NCBI GenBank assembly: GCA_900491605.1
Contig: UESW01004628.1
Location: 1 to 64,000 of the forward strand
DNA: 64,000 bases
Direction of reading: 5' to 3'
Origin: Calamus simplicifolius
Taxonomy: Eukaryota > Streptophyta > Magnoliopsida > Arecales > Arecaceae
Made by a program: the position numbers and the translations under genes. The notes beneath the pieces are model-generated. The model saw only the letters and a program-made list of their open reading frames with translations. It made no database searches and was not told the DNA's origin. Below, in pieces: positions 24,356 through 35,614 of the stretch; the first letter of the stretch is position 1, and each line of letters starts with the position of its first letter.

Positions 24356-25360
24356 GCAATGATTTTTAGAAAAAAAAATGTTGTAATAAAATTTCAAAAT
24401 AAATTATTTGCGACGCAATATTTGCGTTGCAAATATTTTCAGAAAATATAATTTTTATCAGTTATAATAATTTAAAAAATATTGCGATGCATTAGCGACG
24501 CATTTTCTCAGAAAATAAAATAATTTTTTCAGAGAGAACAAGTTTTAAAATTACGACGCAAAAATTGCATCGCAATATTAAATAAAAAAATAAAAATAAT
24601 TAAAAATTTTAAAATTAAAACATTGCGACGCAATATAGGTGTCGCAATGTTTTTCAAAAATATAATTTTTATTAAATATAATTATTTAAAAAATATTGCG
24701 ACGCATTAGCGACGTAATTTCCTAGAAAATAAAAATAGTTTTTCGAGAGAAAATAATTTTAATATTGCGACGCATATATTGCGTCGCAATGTTTTTTTTA
24801 AAAATAAATGTAACAAAAAAATTAAAAAAAAACTTGTGACGCAATATATGCATCGCAATTATTTTCAGAAAATAAATTTTTATCAGTTATAATTATTAAA
24901 AAAATATTGCGACACATTAGCGATGCAATTTCCTAGAAAATAAAAATAGTTTTCCTAGAGAAAATAATTTTTAATATTGCGATGCATATATTGCGTCGCA
25001 ATGTTTTTAGAAAAATAAAAGTAATAAAAAAATTTTAAAAAAAAATATTGCGATGCAATATATGTGTCGCAATTATTTTCAGAAAATATAATTTTTATCA
25101 CTTATAATTATTAGAAAAATATTGCGACGCATTAGCGACGTAATTTCCTAGAAAATAAAAATAATTTTCCTGTCGGACAATGTCGCCAAATTAGCGACTC
25201 ATTAGCGATGCAATTAGTTGCGTCGCTAAGTTTTGCATAAAATAATAAAAAGGCCAAATTAGCGATGGATTAGCGACGCATTGTTGCGTCGCTAATCCAT
25301 AAGAAATTTAAAAAAAATAGCGAGTGATTAGCGACGCAAATTTGCGTCGCTAATCAATAC
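24356..25360. repeat. Second GCGACGCA array with perfect palindromes
   Basis: The array resumes after the satellite with repeats of TTGCGACGCATTAGCGACG in AT-rich spacers. Its right end holds two strong hairpins: arms 25265-25280 and 25285-25300 with a 4-base loop, and a 30 bp perfect palindrome without loop at 25326-25355 centred on GCAAATTTGC. These lie next to the putative transposase promoter. Confidence 0.9.
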
Positions 25361-25368
25361 TATATAAG
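25361..25368 (+). promoter_or_regulatory. Putative CACTA transposase promoter TATA box
   Basis: TATATAAG lies six bases downstream of the perfect GCGACG palindrome. It is followed by a C/T-rich, leader-like stretch (25380-25510) ahead of the transposase genes. In En/Spm the element-encoded regulator binds such motifs near the promoter, and the arrangement here fits that model. Confidence 0.5.
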
Positions 25369-25554
25369 CTCTGTCGAGCTGCCCCTCCCCCGCTTCTCTT
25401 CTTCTTCCTCTTCTTACCCTAACCGTCGTCGTCTGCTCTTCCGGCTCCCCCCGTCCTCTCCCCCGGCGGCAGCTCCCCCCACTCCGGCGGCGTCCCCTCT
25501 CGACCAAGGTTAGGCTCCCCGTCCTCCTCATTTAAAAAAAAAAAAAAAAAACTA

Positions 25555-25740
25555 GGTTCCGGCCACGGCCATGGCCGTGGCCGTCTTCTCCGGCCATGGC
25601 CTTAGCCGTGGCCGGCCGTGGCCTGGCCATGGTGGCCAGGCCACCACAAAAAATTATAACAGGGGGGTTCCCCCCCTTGGTCTTCTTCGGCCACGGCCAC
25701 GGCCGTGGCCGTCTTCTCAGGCCACGACCGCTGCAAAAAA
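25555..25740. repeat. GGCCACGGCC/GGCCATGGCC nested palindromes
   Basis: A dense run of overlapping palindromic units (GGCCATGGCC, GGCCACGGCCGTGGCC) occupies 25560-25650 and again 25687-25735, between two T/A-rich spacers. It would fold strongly. The open frame across it is low-complexity and not supported as a gene. Confidence 0.7.
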
Positions 25741-25849
25741 AAGTATAACGGTTCCCCTGTATTAAATTTTATAAATTTAATAAATTTATAAAAAATTATT
25801 AAATTTTTTATAAATTTAAATATATATATATATATGGAGAATGATCACT

Positions 25850-26150
25850 CTAATAAATTAATGAATTTATGTCATTAGTCGTAGCTCTTTGGATAGACTG
25901 ATTTAGCTCATCAATCATGACTCTTTAAATCAACTAATTTAGCTCATAAATCGTAGCTATTTAGGTCAATTAATTTATTATCAGTTTTACTTTTCAAGTA
26001 AGCTGATTCTAGACCATCAACCTTAATTAGCTCTTTAAATCATCAATCAAAACTCTTTAGATAGGTCGAGCTGAATTAGTTTAGCTATTGAGGTCAACTA
26101 ATTTAGCTCATTAACCATAACTCTTTAGATTAGCTAATTTCAAAATAACA
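25850..26150. repeat. Degenerate tandem repeat, about 40 bp unit
   Basis: Variants of AATTTAGCTCATNAATCATAGCTCTTTAGATCAACT repeat about seven times. No coding content. The remaining sequence to 26590 is AT-rich and unremarkable. Confidence 0.7.
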
Positions 26151-26586
26151 GTCATAGCTTTTCATTTCTTTATAGCTGTTTATGCAATAATATTTGTGCA
26201 TTTGTAGTTATTTATAATTGTTATGTCTTGATTATTTACATTCTGCTTCAAATTGAATGATCCATTAAATTATGTAATGCTAGAATGAAAGTCTTGTTGT
26301 AGTTTTATTTAATTTTCAGCAACAAATTAATAGTTTCAATGATTTATATTTTAGTCTTCACAAACATTTATATTCGAAATGATAATCTTAAGAAGTCAGT
26401 GAATATATATATAGAACACTATTATATATATATGTATAATTGATAAGAATTTATGAATAACAAGCATAAGTTCGATTGTCTTCGGATTTTCATATTATTA
26501 ATCACAGCACTATAACCTTTAGACCCGTTTGAGAATTTGTAAGACTTAGTCTTGCAAATTCTCAAATTATCCTGGTGGACAGTTTG

Positions 26587-26772
26587 AGAATATTTTTTGC
26601 GATATGTTGTCTGCTATTAATCATGGTTGGTTGAGATTACAGTTTATATTTCTCATACGTTCTCCTAGTGTGGCATATATGCCACACATTTAGGAGAATA
26701 TATGGGGAAATGCTGCTGAAATTTCAACGTAACCGATCGACGATAATTAATAGCAGAATAACATATCACAAA
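26587..26772. repeat. Inverted repeat abutting the transposase break
   Basis: About 36 bases at 26587-26622 (AGAATATTTTTTGCGATATG...) recur inverted at 26734-26772. Between them lies a shorter inverted pair around TGTGGCATATATGCCACAC (26668-26690, with CTCCTA/TAGGAG outside). It may be a small MITE or a fold-back join. It ends 21 bp before the N at 26794. Confidence 0.65.
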
Positions 26773-26793
26773 AAATATTCTTAAATGGGATAG

Positions 26794-29367
26794 NATGTCT
26801 TCCTGCAACCGTTGGTGGCCGAATTGAAAATGTTGTGGGAAACAGGAGTCGTAGCCTACGACATTTCTATGAAACAGAATTTCATCATGAGAGCTTTGAT
26901 GTGGACAATAAGTGACTTTCCGGCATATGCAATGTTGTCTGGTTGGAGCACTGCTGGACGTCTGGCATGCCCTCATTGCATGTATGATTCGGATGCATTT
27001 ACATTGCAGAAGAGTGGTAAGCAGTCATGGTTTGATAATCATAGGAAGTTCTTGCCCCAAATCATCCTTACAGGCGTAACTTGATCGCCTTCCGGAAGAA
27101 CAAAGCAGTCACAAAATTGCCGAACCGGTTAGGTCCGGCACGGATATATTTGATACTATAGAGCATTTGGGGTTGAGGTATGCTTGGGAACCAGATGCAG
27201 ATAGAATAAATGGCCGTATATGTAAAGAACATAACTGGAAGAAGCGGAGTATATTTTGGGATTTGCCTTATTGGAGCACAAATCTCATCCGGCACAACTT
27301 GGATGTTATGCATATCGAGAAAAATTTCTTTGATAACATATTTAACACGGTGCTAAACATCCCGGGAAAAACAAAAGACACTGCAAAGTCAAGAGAAGAA
27401 CTTAATCAGTATTGCAGAAGAGGTGATTTGAGGAGGAGTGCCGACGGGACCTATCCTAAAGCCTGTTACACTCTTGACAGAAATTCACGAGAAGTTTTAT
27501 GTAACTGGCTTAGAGGGTTAAAATTTCCAGATGGTTATGCCTCAAATATCGGTAGGTGTGTGGACATGCATAAGCTCAAGTTGTTCGGCATGAAGAGTCA
27601 CGACTGCCATGTTTTCATGCAACGGTTATTGCCTATAGCTTTTCGTGAGTTGCTTCCGCAACATGTCTGGAAGGCATTGACGGAGCTCAGCTTGTTCTTC
27701 AAGGAGTTATCTGCCGCAGTCATTACTTCTGCATCCATGGCAAGGCTTGAGGAGGAAATTTCAATTATTTTATGCAAGCTGGAGCGAATATTTCCTCCCA
27801 GTTTTTTTGACTCAATGGAGCATTTACCGGTTCACTTGCCATACGAAGCGAGCATAGCTGGTCCCGTGCAGTATCGCTGGATGTATCCTTTCGAGAGGTA
27901 AATATATACATCATTAAGACATGTTGACATTTCAAATATTATTTCATTGCGAGAAAATTGGTTAATTTTTGTCTCAACTTTACATATAGGTACCTTAAGA
28001 AGTTAAAAAATAATGTGCGTAATAAGGCAAGGGTTGAAGGTTCTATATGCAATGCACACTTGGTCGAAGAAGTTTCAGCTTTTGCCTCGCATTACTTGAG
28101 GGTCACGTCCACACGAGGAGCCGAAATCTTGGTCGTAACGATGACGTATGTGTGGACGAAGGAGAACCTAATGACGGTAGAATATCAATTTTTAAAGGTA
28201 TCGGCCGTTCATTTGGGGGGCAGAAGTCAAGAAATCTTAGCGATATGGAGTATAATGCAGCACATTATTACATCCTAATGAACTGTAGAGAAGTCGATCC
28301 ATATATTGAGTAAGTGTATACTTCAATGCTTAATTGGAACTTCTAATTTAAATTACAATATACCATATATTTAATTAATTGCTAACAGAAGTTTTAATCC
28401 TTATCATCCCATAAGGATGTATTGTGATAGACAACGACAGATGAATCCCGACATCAGTCAAGTTGCAATTGGGCAGAAGTTAGAAACGGAGTTCGCTTAC
28501 TGGTTTTATGAATTTGTGAGTAGTATCACTCAATCAATTTCAATAATGGCTTTTATTTTTCGAATTGGTTGTGAATAGCTTATTAATTTATAGGTAAACG
28601 GTCCATGGTCCACAACCGATAATATTTTCATTAAATGTCTATCGCAATGGCCATTGAAGACCGTAACAACCTCTACTGGCTATTTTGTTAATGGGTACAA
28701 ATTTCAGATTGAACGATTAGCAGCTTCAAGAGGCACGCAGAACTGGGGCGTGTGTGTTAAAGGAGAAAGTGTTGGAGCAAATATGCAGGATTATTACGGA
28801 AAGTTAGTAGAGGTGGTTGAAGTTGAATATCCCGGTTGGCCTATAAAACGAACCGTATTGTTTCGTTGCGATTGGTTCGATCCGACAGTTCCTGTGGGCA
28901 AAAGGGTTCATAACGACTACAATTTGGTTGAAGTGAACCATCGACGAAGATTGCAGAAATATGACCCATTCATCCTTGCATCCCAAGCTCAGCAAGTGTT
29001 TTACTGCGGATATCCAAGTTTGCGCAACGACAAGCGAGATTGGTGGGCTGTTTCTAAAATCGTCCCACGTTCAACAATCGTATTAGAGGAGAGTTCATCA
29101 AGTCAATCAGCCGAGTGCCCTGCATTTCAAGAGGATGAGATGGAAATGCATGCAATTGAGGACGACACAAGGGCTCCTGAAACATCACTTAGAGATCCAA
29201 ATGGTGATGTCCAAGAAATTGCGGATGCAAATGTTCGGTTTCCTTCGATGATAATGAAACTGAATCGCAGTCCGATACGGCATCGGATGTTGAACCAACA
29301 TTTCACGAAACAAATGACACCGATTAAACATAGAGGTTTTTTTAAATTCAACTTTTTTTATAAGTGT
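26794..29367 (+). pseudogene. CACTA transposase (TNPD/Tnp2 type), 5'-truncated
   Basis: This is the DNA-cutting transposase of the element. The readable part begins with VFLQPLVAELKMLWE at 26797 and includes the Tnp2 signature SGWSTAGRLACPHC. From 27167 it covers NLDVMHIEKN, GLKFPDGYASNI and the DUF4218 domain (SHDCHVFMQRLLP, SMARLEEEI), and ends exon one at a GT donor at 27898. Further exons are 27990-28311 (rest of DUF4218), about 28390-28515, and 28594 onward with a DUF4216 domain (NWGVCVKGE, RCDWFDPT, YPSLRNDKRDWW). Frameshifts occur near 27085, 27140 and 28098. The N-terminal half of Tnp2 and everything before it are absent: the codon before the N is a stop and the upstream sequence is unrelated. 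It is inactive. Confidence 0.92.
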
Positions 29368-29430
29368 TAAATTTTTACATAGTCAATCATTAATCATAAT
29401 TTAATTGTATGAATCTTTAGTATTTTCAGT

Positions 29431-30936
29431 ATGACGGGCAGAGGTAGATCTACCGATGACATACGGAGTGAGCAGGGACATAGCCCTACTGCATCAGATC
29501 ACATGAGCTTTGGAGATGGAGAGTTCGGATCTCCATACATCGCACAGCCTTCGGGTGATCCTGCATTTGTATTACCATCCAGCCGATCGGCACATACCTC
29601 CGAGAGTTCTTCCACCATCGGCCACACCGTACTTCGACTTGATGCTCATGGGATGTAAGTATATACTAATTAAAAATATATGTTTATGTTTTTAAGTCAA
29701 TTACTTATAAACATGCATTTTTTTAACAGATTTATTGAGCAGCATCATGTATTCAGCCACATCAGCTCCGTATTTCAGAGGCGTGCAGATCCCAGTGGCT
29801 ACGATTGGCGCCACGTATCTGCAGCCACGAGGGAGTTTTATTTTTCTGAGTTTCAGGTAAACTTATTAAATACAATTTATCACTGATATAAAATTTCTTA
29901 ATCTTAATAAATTCTGAAACTAACTGTTTATTTTAATGCAGAAAAAGTTTACGTGGGACCCTGCCAGCCATGATGCCATTAGGGCAGCATGGGAGGCTCT
30001 TATGGGACGCCGATACTCCGACATGCTTCATCGTTGGAGGTCATCGGGTCAGCGTCCTGCGCATGTGCCAGAGGGTATTTGGCACGAGTGGTAGTAGGCC
30101 TGGCAGTCCGATGGCTGGCGCAGGAGGTCCGCATCAGCCAGCACGAACCAATCCGAGAGGGCGGTCCTGGCACGGGTCTCTCCCGCCACACTTCGGGCTC
30201 CATTTTGATTCAGGAGCAAGCCGTATGGTAAGAAAACATAAATAATTTAATTACTAATTTAGTTATTTACAAATATTTGCATTAATATCACTTTTTTATT
30301 GTTATAGTTTGAGCAGGAGGGCGGAGATCCTGGTGAGTTTCGTCTATTTAGGGCGACACACACCAGGAGGGACGATTCCTGGGTCGATACGCGATCATGG
30401 GAGGTTGCGGTAAGAAATTAGCTTTATGTAGTATCTGTTTAATTTCTAAAATTTTATTTAGAGAAATTTATTGATTCATTTATTGTTGATTTTATAATTC
30501 AAAGACACGAGTCGAGGAGCTTCGTTCCCAGGCATCGCTGGTCGACTCCACTGATGGGGAGACGCCCGTCGAACTCTCAGTAGAGGAGAGTCGACGTGTG
30601 TTTTTGGAGGCTGTTGGTGCCCAGCCACGAGACTGCAGGGTCTATGGTCTGGGCACTAGAGCTTCTGCATATTTTCCCCATCAGGCCTCCAGCTCGCGAT
30701 ATTCTGGTGATATTCCTGCCGAGCGTTTAGACGACATTCGGAGATCTATTACAGAGGAGGTTCGGCAGGACGTTCGTCAGGAGGTTCGGCAGGAGTTCGA
30801 GCACGAGTTCGAGTAGCGTATGCGAGGCCATCAGTAGGAGCTTGCAGATGTGCGAGATCAGATGCGTCAGTTGCAGGATATGGTTAGCCGTCTGTCGCAG
30901 GGTTCCCAGCCTACACGTGATCGCTCGGATTCTTGA
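29431..30936 (+). pseudogene. CACTA Ptta/En-Spm domain protein (TNPA-like), decayed
   Basis: This is the second gene of the element, a presumed DNA-binding regulator of transposition. Five exons with GT-AG borders can be drawn: 29431-29654, 29730-29856, 29942-30227, 30308-30409 and 30505-30936. The Ptta/En-Spm domain spans exons 2-4: FQRRADPSGYDWRHV, KKFTWDPASHDAIRAAWE, GIWHEW, and RHTSGSILI in a shifted frame. The C-terminus is a charged, coiled-coil-like stretch (EEVRQDVRQEVRQEFEHEFE, then QMRQLQDMVSRL). Four in-frame TAG codons sit where glutamine would fit (two adjacent after HEW and two near 30815 and 30836), and one frameshift is near 30150. The start ATG at 29431 follows TTTCAGT, so an upstream leader intron is possible. 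Confidence 0.88.
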
Positions 30937-31706
30937 TGTATTTTTTTATTTTGTACATGAAAACTTTAAAATTTTAATATATTAATTATTTTTGGAAATT
31001 GAATGATTATTGTTTGGATCAATATGAGTGAAGAATGTTTCGATCAATATTTAAATATAACGAAATTGTATTAACCGTTTTAATTTTTAATATTTTATTT
31101 TTTTAAAAAAAATAATTAGCGACACATTAGCGATTAAAATTGCATCACTAATATTTTCAAAATATTATTATTAAATATTACGATGCAATGACCCGGTGTC
31201 ACAATATTTAAAAAAAATTTAATTAGCGACGCATTAGCGACTCAGATTACGTCGCTAATATATCTAAAATATTATTATTAAATATTGCGATGTAATGACC
31301 TGGCATCATAATATTTTAAAAAAAATTTAATTAGCGATGCATTAGCGACTCAAATTGCATCGCTATTATATCTAAAATATTATTATTAAATATTACGACG
31401 CATTCAAGTGCGTCGCCATATTGCGACGCACTTGAATGCGTCGTAATATTTAATAATAATATTAAAAATTAAAAATTAGTTTTAAAATATTACGATACAT
31501 TTATGATGCGTCGCAATATTGTGATGCATTGCTGCGTCGCAGAGAGTTGCTATGAAGCGACGCAATTGTGACAAATTGAGACTGCGACGATCATCTGAGC
31601 GACGTTGTCATTCCGTCAATTGCGTCGCAATTGCGTCGCAATAGCATGTTTAGCGACGCATTAGCGATGCATTTGGGCGTCGCAATATTTTTTTTCTCTT
31701 GTAGTG
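30937..31706. repeat. Right subterminal GCGACGCA array and CACTA end
   Basis: AT-rich sequence to 31110, then repeats of TTAGCGACGCATTAGCGACTCA and facing GCGTCGCAA motifs to the terminal CTCTTGTAGTG. The closest-packed cluster is at 31395-31680. It mirrors the left array and defines the element's 3' end. Confidence 0.9.
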
Positions 31707-31971
31707 GTCATGGTTACAGTGCTTCCTTCACATGTGAAGGCCACACATTGACTTTTCTCACGAAAACCTCTCCTCATGAGACTTCATTCATCCCAGCGTC
31801 TCCCTCCACGTGTTGACCGAAGCCGAGAACAAGAACTTGCGGCTGAAACCACCATGAAGCTGCACGGCTTCGTTCTCCTTGGGAGAAAGGAAACACCATG
31901 AAGCGTGCAGCTTCGTTCCGAGAAGGAATAGGCTATGATCAAGCCCATATCAGGCCCAAAATCTCCATCTT

Positions 31972-34777
31972 GATGCTTCAAGGCCTCTGCACGTCCGCCG
32001 TGTCCATCAGTTGCAATACCTACGAAAGCTATCACGTAGCAGAACCTTGGTCAATGCATCTGCTGGGTTCTCCTTGGTGTATACCTTCACCAGCTCCACT
32101 CCACCTTTTTTTACCAACTCTCTATAGTCGATGCCTTCCTTCTGAGAGTATCCTTTGGCCGCTAGTCCTGCCTTATACCTGATACCCCCTTACTCTAAAG
32201 GCCCTTTCTTATGCTGATAAACACATTTGTAATCAATGAATTTCTTTCCTTGTGTCAACTGGACCAACTGCCATGAGCCATTCCTATGGAGAGATTGCAT
32301 CTCTTCTACTATAACCTGCATCTCTTCTGCCATATTCTGGACCCACCTATTTCTATTCTGACTATCCTGACTCTCCATAGCCTTCTGATAGGTGTAAGGG
32401 TCTTCATTCGCTATCACTAGGGTATATGATATCGAATCCTTGAAGCCGTATTGAACTGGTGGTCACACGTTTCTCTTGGGCCTATGCAGTGCGATCCTAG
32501 TATCAGTCCTCTGGCCAGCTGCATCCTACTAAACCCCTGACTTCTAACCTCTCTATCAGTCCTCTTCACCTGAATCTCAAATCCTTCTGGTCCACTAGCA
32601 AATGACACGACTGTATAAGAGATCATTTGACTAATGTTACCATGTTCCACCTTCTGCAGCCTTTGCTATGCATCTGTACCATCTCTGCTATGGAGAATCA
32701 AGCTCTCATTGAAGGTCACATCCCTGCTGATGACAACCTTCTTCTCCAAGGGATCCCATAGCCGATATTCCTTGATTCCATGCGAGTAGCCTAGGAACAC
32801 TATCTTCTTAGACCTGGCGTCCAACTTACTCCGCTCCACAGCACCAACATGCACATATGCTGTACATCCAAATACCCTCAGATGGTTTAGGCTTGTCTTC
32901 CCTCCAGACCATATCTTCTCTGGAATGCCTCCATCCAACTTGGTATGTGGTGATTGATTGATCAAGTAGCTAGCTGCATCTACTGCATCAATCCAGAACA
33001 TCTTTGGAAGCCTTGCATGCAGCCTCAAGCACCTTTATTTTTCCAACAGTGTTCTGTTCAACCTCTCTGCCATCCTTTTCTGTTGAGAAGTTTCCATCAT
33101 CGAGAAGTGCCTTTTGATGCCCCACTCCTCACAAAATCTCTAGAACTTCCTATGTTGTATTCCTGCCATTGTCTAACCTCAAATACTTCACACTCCTACC
33201 TTGCTCTTTCTCCACCTCAGCCTTTCAGATCCTAAACTTTGTGAAGACTTCTGATTTCTCCTTTATGAAGTAGATTCACAACTTCCTTGAGAAATCATTT
33301 ATCAGGTCTAGAAGTATCTGGCCCTTTTCCTTTTAGAAACCGGGGCAAATCCCTAGACATCCATGTATACTAGCTCCAGGGGTTCTGTACTCCTAGCTAT
33401 GCTGACCAAGAACTACACTCTCCTATATTTTTCCATTCGACATGGCTTACAGATCTCCATATTTTCATCATTCAGGTCTAGAAGCAGTCCTCTCTTGCTC
33501 AGTTCCTTCATCCCCCTGTCTCCTATGTGGCCTAGGCGATAATTTCACATCCTTTACACATCCCAAGGATCATGTTTCATAATTGCTGCCTTAGATTTTC
33601 TGGTCACCACAGAGCTCTCCAACCTGTATAGATTGTTCTTCATCCTTCTACCTCTCATTACCACCATAACTTCATTGGAGATGTTCAGAACTCCACTCCT
33701 GGCATGACTGCTAAAGTTGTATCCAGTCTGCTCCAGGTACCCCAGTGACACTAGAATCTTTTTGAGTTCTAGGACATGCTTCATGCTGGTAAGAGTGCGC
33801 ACCATGCCATCAAATATCCCCATCCTCACTATGCCAATCCCTGCCACCTTGCAAGGGTGATTATCTTCAAAAGTCACACACCCCTCATCAACCTCTATAT
33901 AAGTGCTGAACCATGACCGGTTGGGAGTGTAATGATGAGAACAAATTGAATTTAAGGTCAACATCTCTGTGCTGTGCTGTGACCATCTGATACCATCAAG
34001 AGATCATCCTCTACCTTCTGACCTGCAACTGTACTCAGATTCAAATCCTTCCTTTTCTCCCTTCTGATTTTTTCTCTTAGAACAATCCCTCTTGAAATGT
34101 CCTACCTCACCACACTTGTAGTACTTAGTCTTCCTCGACTTTAACCATCTCCTGGGCCTGCTCCTGTCCCTGCCTCTGCCTAACCTTTCCCCCCACTGAT
34201 ATACCCTCCTGAGAAATAGCTTCTTTGGTCATCTTCTCCCTCTGCTTATTTTTTGAAGCACCGAGACAATATCCTCATAGAACAATGTTTCCTTTCCGTA
34301 GAGCAGCGTCATGACCAATGAGTCATATGATGTGGGCAGTGAACACAATAGCAAAAGTGCCTTATCTTCCTCCTCCATCTTGATCTCAACATTCAGCAAT
34401 TCATTGCTCATCTGGTCGAATACTTGGATGTGGCCCAGCACATCTTCACCTTCTGACATTCGAAGGCTGTAAAGCACTTCTTCCATATCAACTTGTTGCA
34501 CATATTTCTTCCTATGTAAAGGGTATGCAACTTCGACTAGAGTCCTTTCGAGGTCTTCTCACTGAATAGAGAGCTAAATCTGCCGGATATCCTCTGATTG
34601 CTAAATATGCTTTTTCTCCAACGGCATTCATTGCTTATTTATCATCCCATATGGTCTTTCCTCCAAAGCCAGATCTAAACCTTGCTGCATAATGAGATTC
34701 TCTGCCCGAACTTTTCACATGGAGAAACTTTTCTTCCCATTAAACTTCTCAAAATCTATTTTTATGCTACTACTCAT
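31972..34777 (-). pseudogene. Copia gag-pol remnant
   Basis: Read leftwards from a start at 34777 (MSSSIKIDFEKFNG), it shows: a gag (UBN2-type) domain with LCSLPTSYDSLVMTLL at 34229-34501; a zinc knuckle near 34100 reading YYKCGEVGHFKRDC, whose first cysteine has become tyrosine; a GAG-pre-integrase region at 33554-33964; integrase C-terminal sequence at 32666-33028 (HLRVFGCTAYVHV, FLGYSHGIKEYRLWDP); the start of RT at 32190-32417 (GSWQLVQL, FIDYKCVYQHKKG); then GYSQKEGIDY joined to VYTKENPADALTK, the very end of RNase H. Most of RT and RNase H is therefore deleted. Many stops and frame changes confirm it is dead. Confidence 0.85.
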
Positions 34778-34894
34778 GGCCAGATCCCAACCAAAAATAG
34801 CACAAAATATTTCAGAAAATAGAGAGTACCCTAATAAGGCTTTGCTGAAATTTTTCAGTCCTTGAAGATCTCCAAATTACTCTTTCCTAAACCT

Positions 34895-34907
34895 GGCTCT
34901 GATACCA
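34895..34907 (-). other. Copia primer binding site
   Basis: TGGTATCAGAGCC on the minus strand is complementary to the 3' end of plant initiator-methionine tRNA. It lies two bases inside the 5' LTR, as in most plant Copia elements, and fixes the LTR border and element orientation. Confidence 0.85.
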
Positions 34908-34909
34908 AC

Positions 34910-35614
34910 TATTGGGGTTTAGTTCTTGATGAACCGCGGTGGGATCAATCTTGCTGGAGAAATACTCTGGGCTTATACCCTTTGTTGCCAATAATTAAAT
35001 TGGCATAGCGGTAATGCACTCTTTTCTTGGATTTATTTTAATCCTTTTTTTGCTTGGCTAGAGCCTCTCCTCCCTCTTCCCTTCCCACACCTTACATGAG
35101 TTAAGGCTGAAACTCTTCATGTACGTCACGGCCATGGTTCTTCCTTCACGCGTGAAGACCACGCATTGACTTTCCTCACTGAAGCCTCTCCTCGTGAGGC
35201 TTCGTTCACGTCCAAGCGTCTCCCTCCATGCATTGATCGAAGCTGAGAATGAGTACTCGTAGCTAAAACCACCACGAAGTTGTATGGCTTTGTTCTCCTT
35301 GCGAGAAAGGAAACACCACGAAGCCGTGCAGCTTCGTTCTAAGAAAGAGGAGGCTATGATCTGAAAGAGATCAGAGTTGGGAGAAAAGAATCTATGTTCT
35401 ATTTCATAACCCTAGAAACTAAAGTTTAAATACATGACCAAGTGGGCCAAACTTAGACTCAACAAAAACTCCCATGAACTAACCCAATATATTAAACTAA
35501 TCCTCAAGTCCATGTATACCCGTGACTTAATTTAATTTCAATCATTGAATTCATACCCAGTCCAATACAAATTAGTCCAATCTGAGCCTTAATAGCACCA
35601 CATCAAGCCCAACA
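34910..35614 (-). repeat. Copia 5' LTR
   Basis: The LTR reads TGTTGGGCTTGATGTG on the minus strand and ends CCCCAATA beside the primer binding site (the expected CA has mutated). It matches 20142-20644 and 8134-8569 except for about 240 bp at 35360-35598. TTCACGCGTGAAG near 35145 is a conserved short palindrome of the family. Confidence 0.8.

Larger units (their letters stand above)
20710..31706 (+). mobile_element. CACTA (En/Spm) DNA transposon with satellite and gene-like cargo
   Basis: The 10,997 bp element starts CACTATAAGAAAATA and ends with the inverse, CTCTTGTAGTG. It is flanked by the 3 bp target duplication GTC (20707-20709 and 31707-31709), as expected for the superfamily. Rejoining the flanks restores a continuous Copia LTR. 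Both ends hold arrays of GCGACGCA and its complement, the presumed subterminal binding sites for a TNPA-type protein. Inside are a 90 bp satellite, gene-like fragments and two decayed transposase genes in plus orientation. Frameshifts and stops in both genes make it non-autonomous now. The right terminal repeat has a longer T run than the left. Confidence 0.95.
31710..35614 (-). mobile_element. Ty1/Copia LTR retrotransposon, internally deleted
   Basis: The minus-strand element has its 5' LTR at 34910-35614, a tRNA-iMet-type primer binding site (TGGTATCAGAGCC on the minus strand, 34895-34907), gag-pol remnants to about 31975, a purine-rich tract (GATGGAGATTTTGGG on the minus strand, near 31950-31970), and 3' LTR sequence at 31710-31955 that continues across the CACTA to 20645. 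The coding region has stops and frameshifts and lacks most of RT and RNase H. The two LTRs differ by an internal stretch of about 240 bp (35360-35598) found only at the right, so they are diverged or recombined. Confidence 0.85.

Noticed and set aside
22584..24397. ORFs of up to 220 codons with DRSWLRSIA / DRNRRIVADRI repeats
   Set aside because: The 90 bp unit is a multiple of three and lacks stops in several frames, so long frames on both strands are expected by chance.
20740..25360. CRISPR-like array of regularly spaced repeats
   Set aside because: The repeats are subterminal motifs of a CACTA transposon with direct and inverted copies and homologous AT-rich spacers, in plant DNA.
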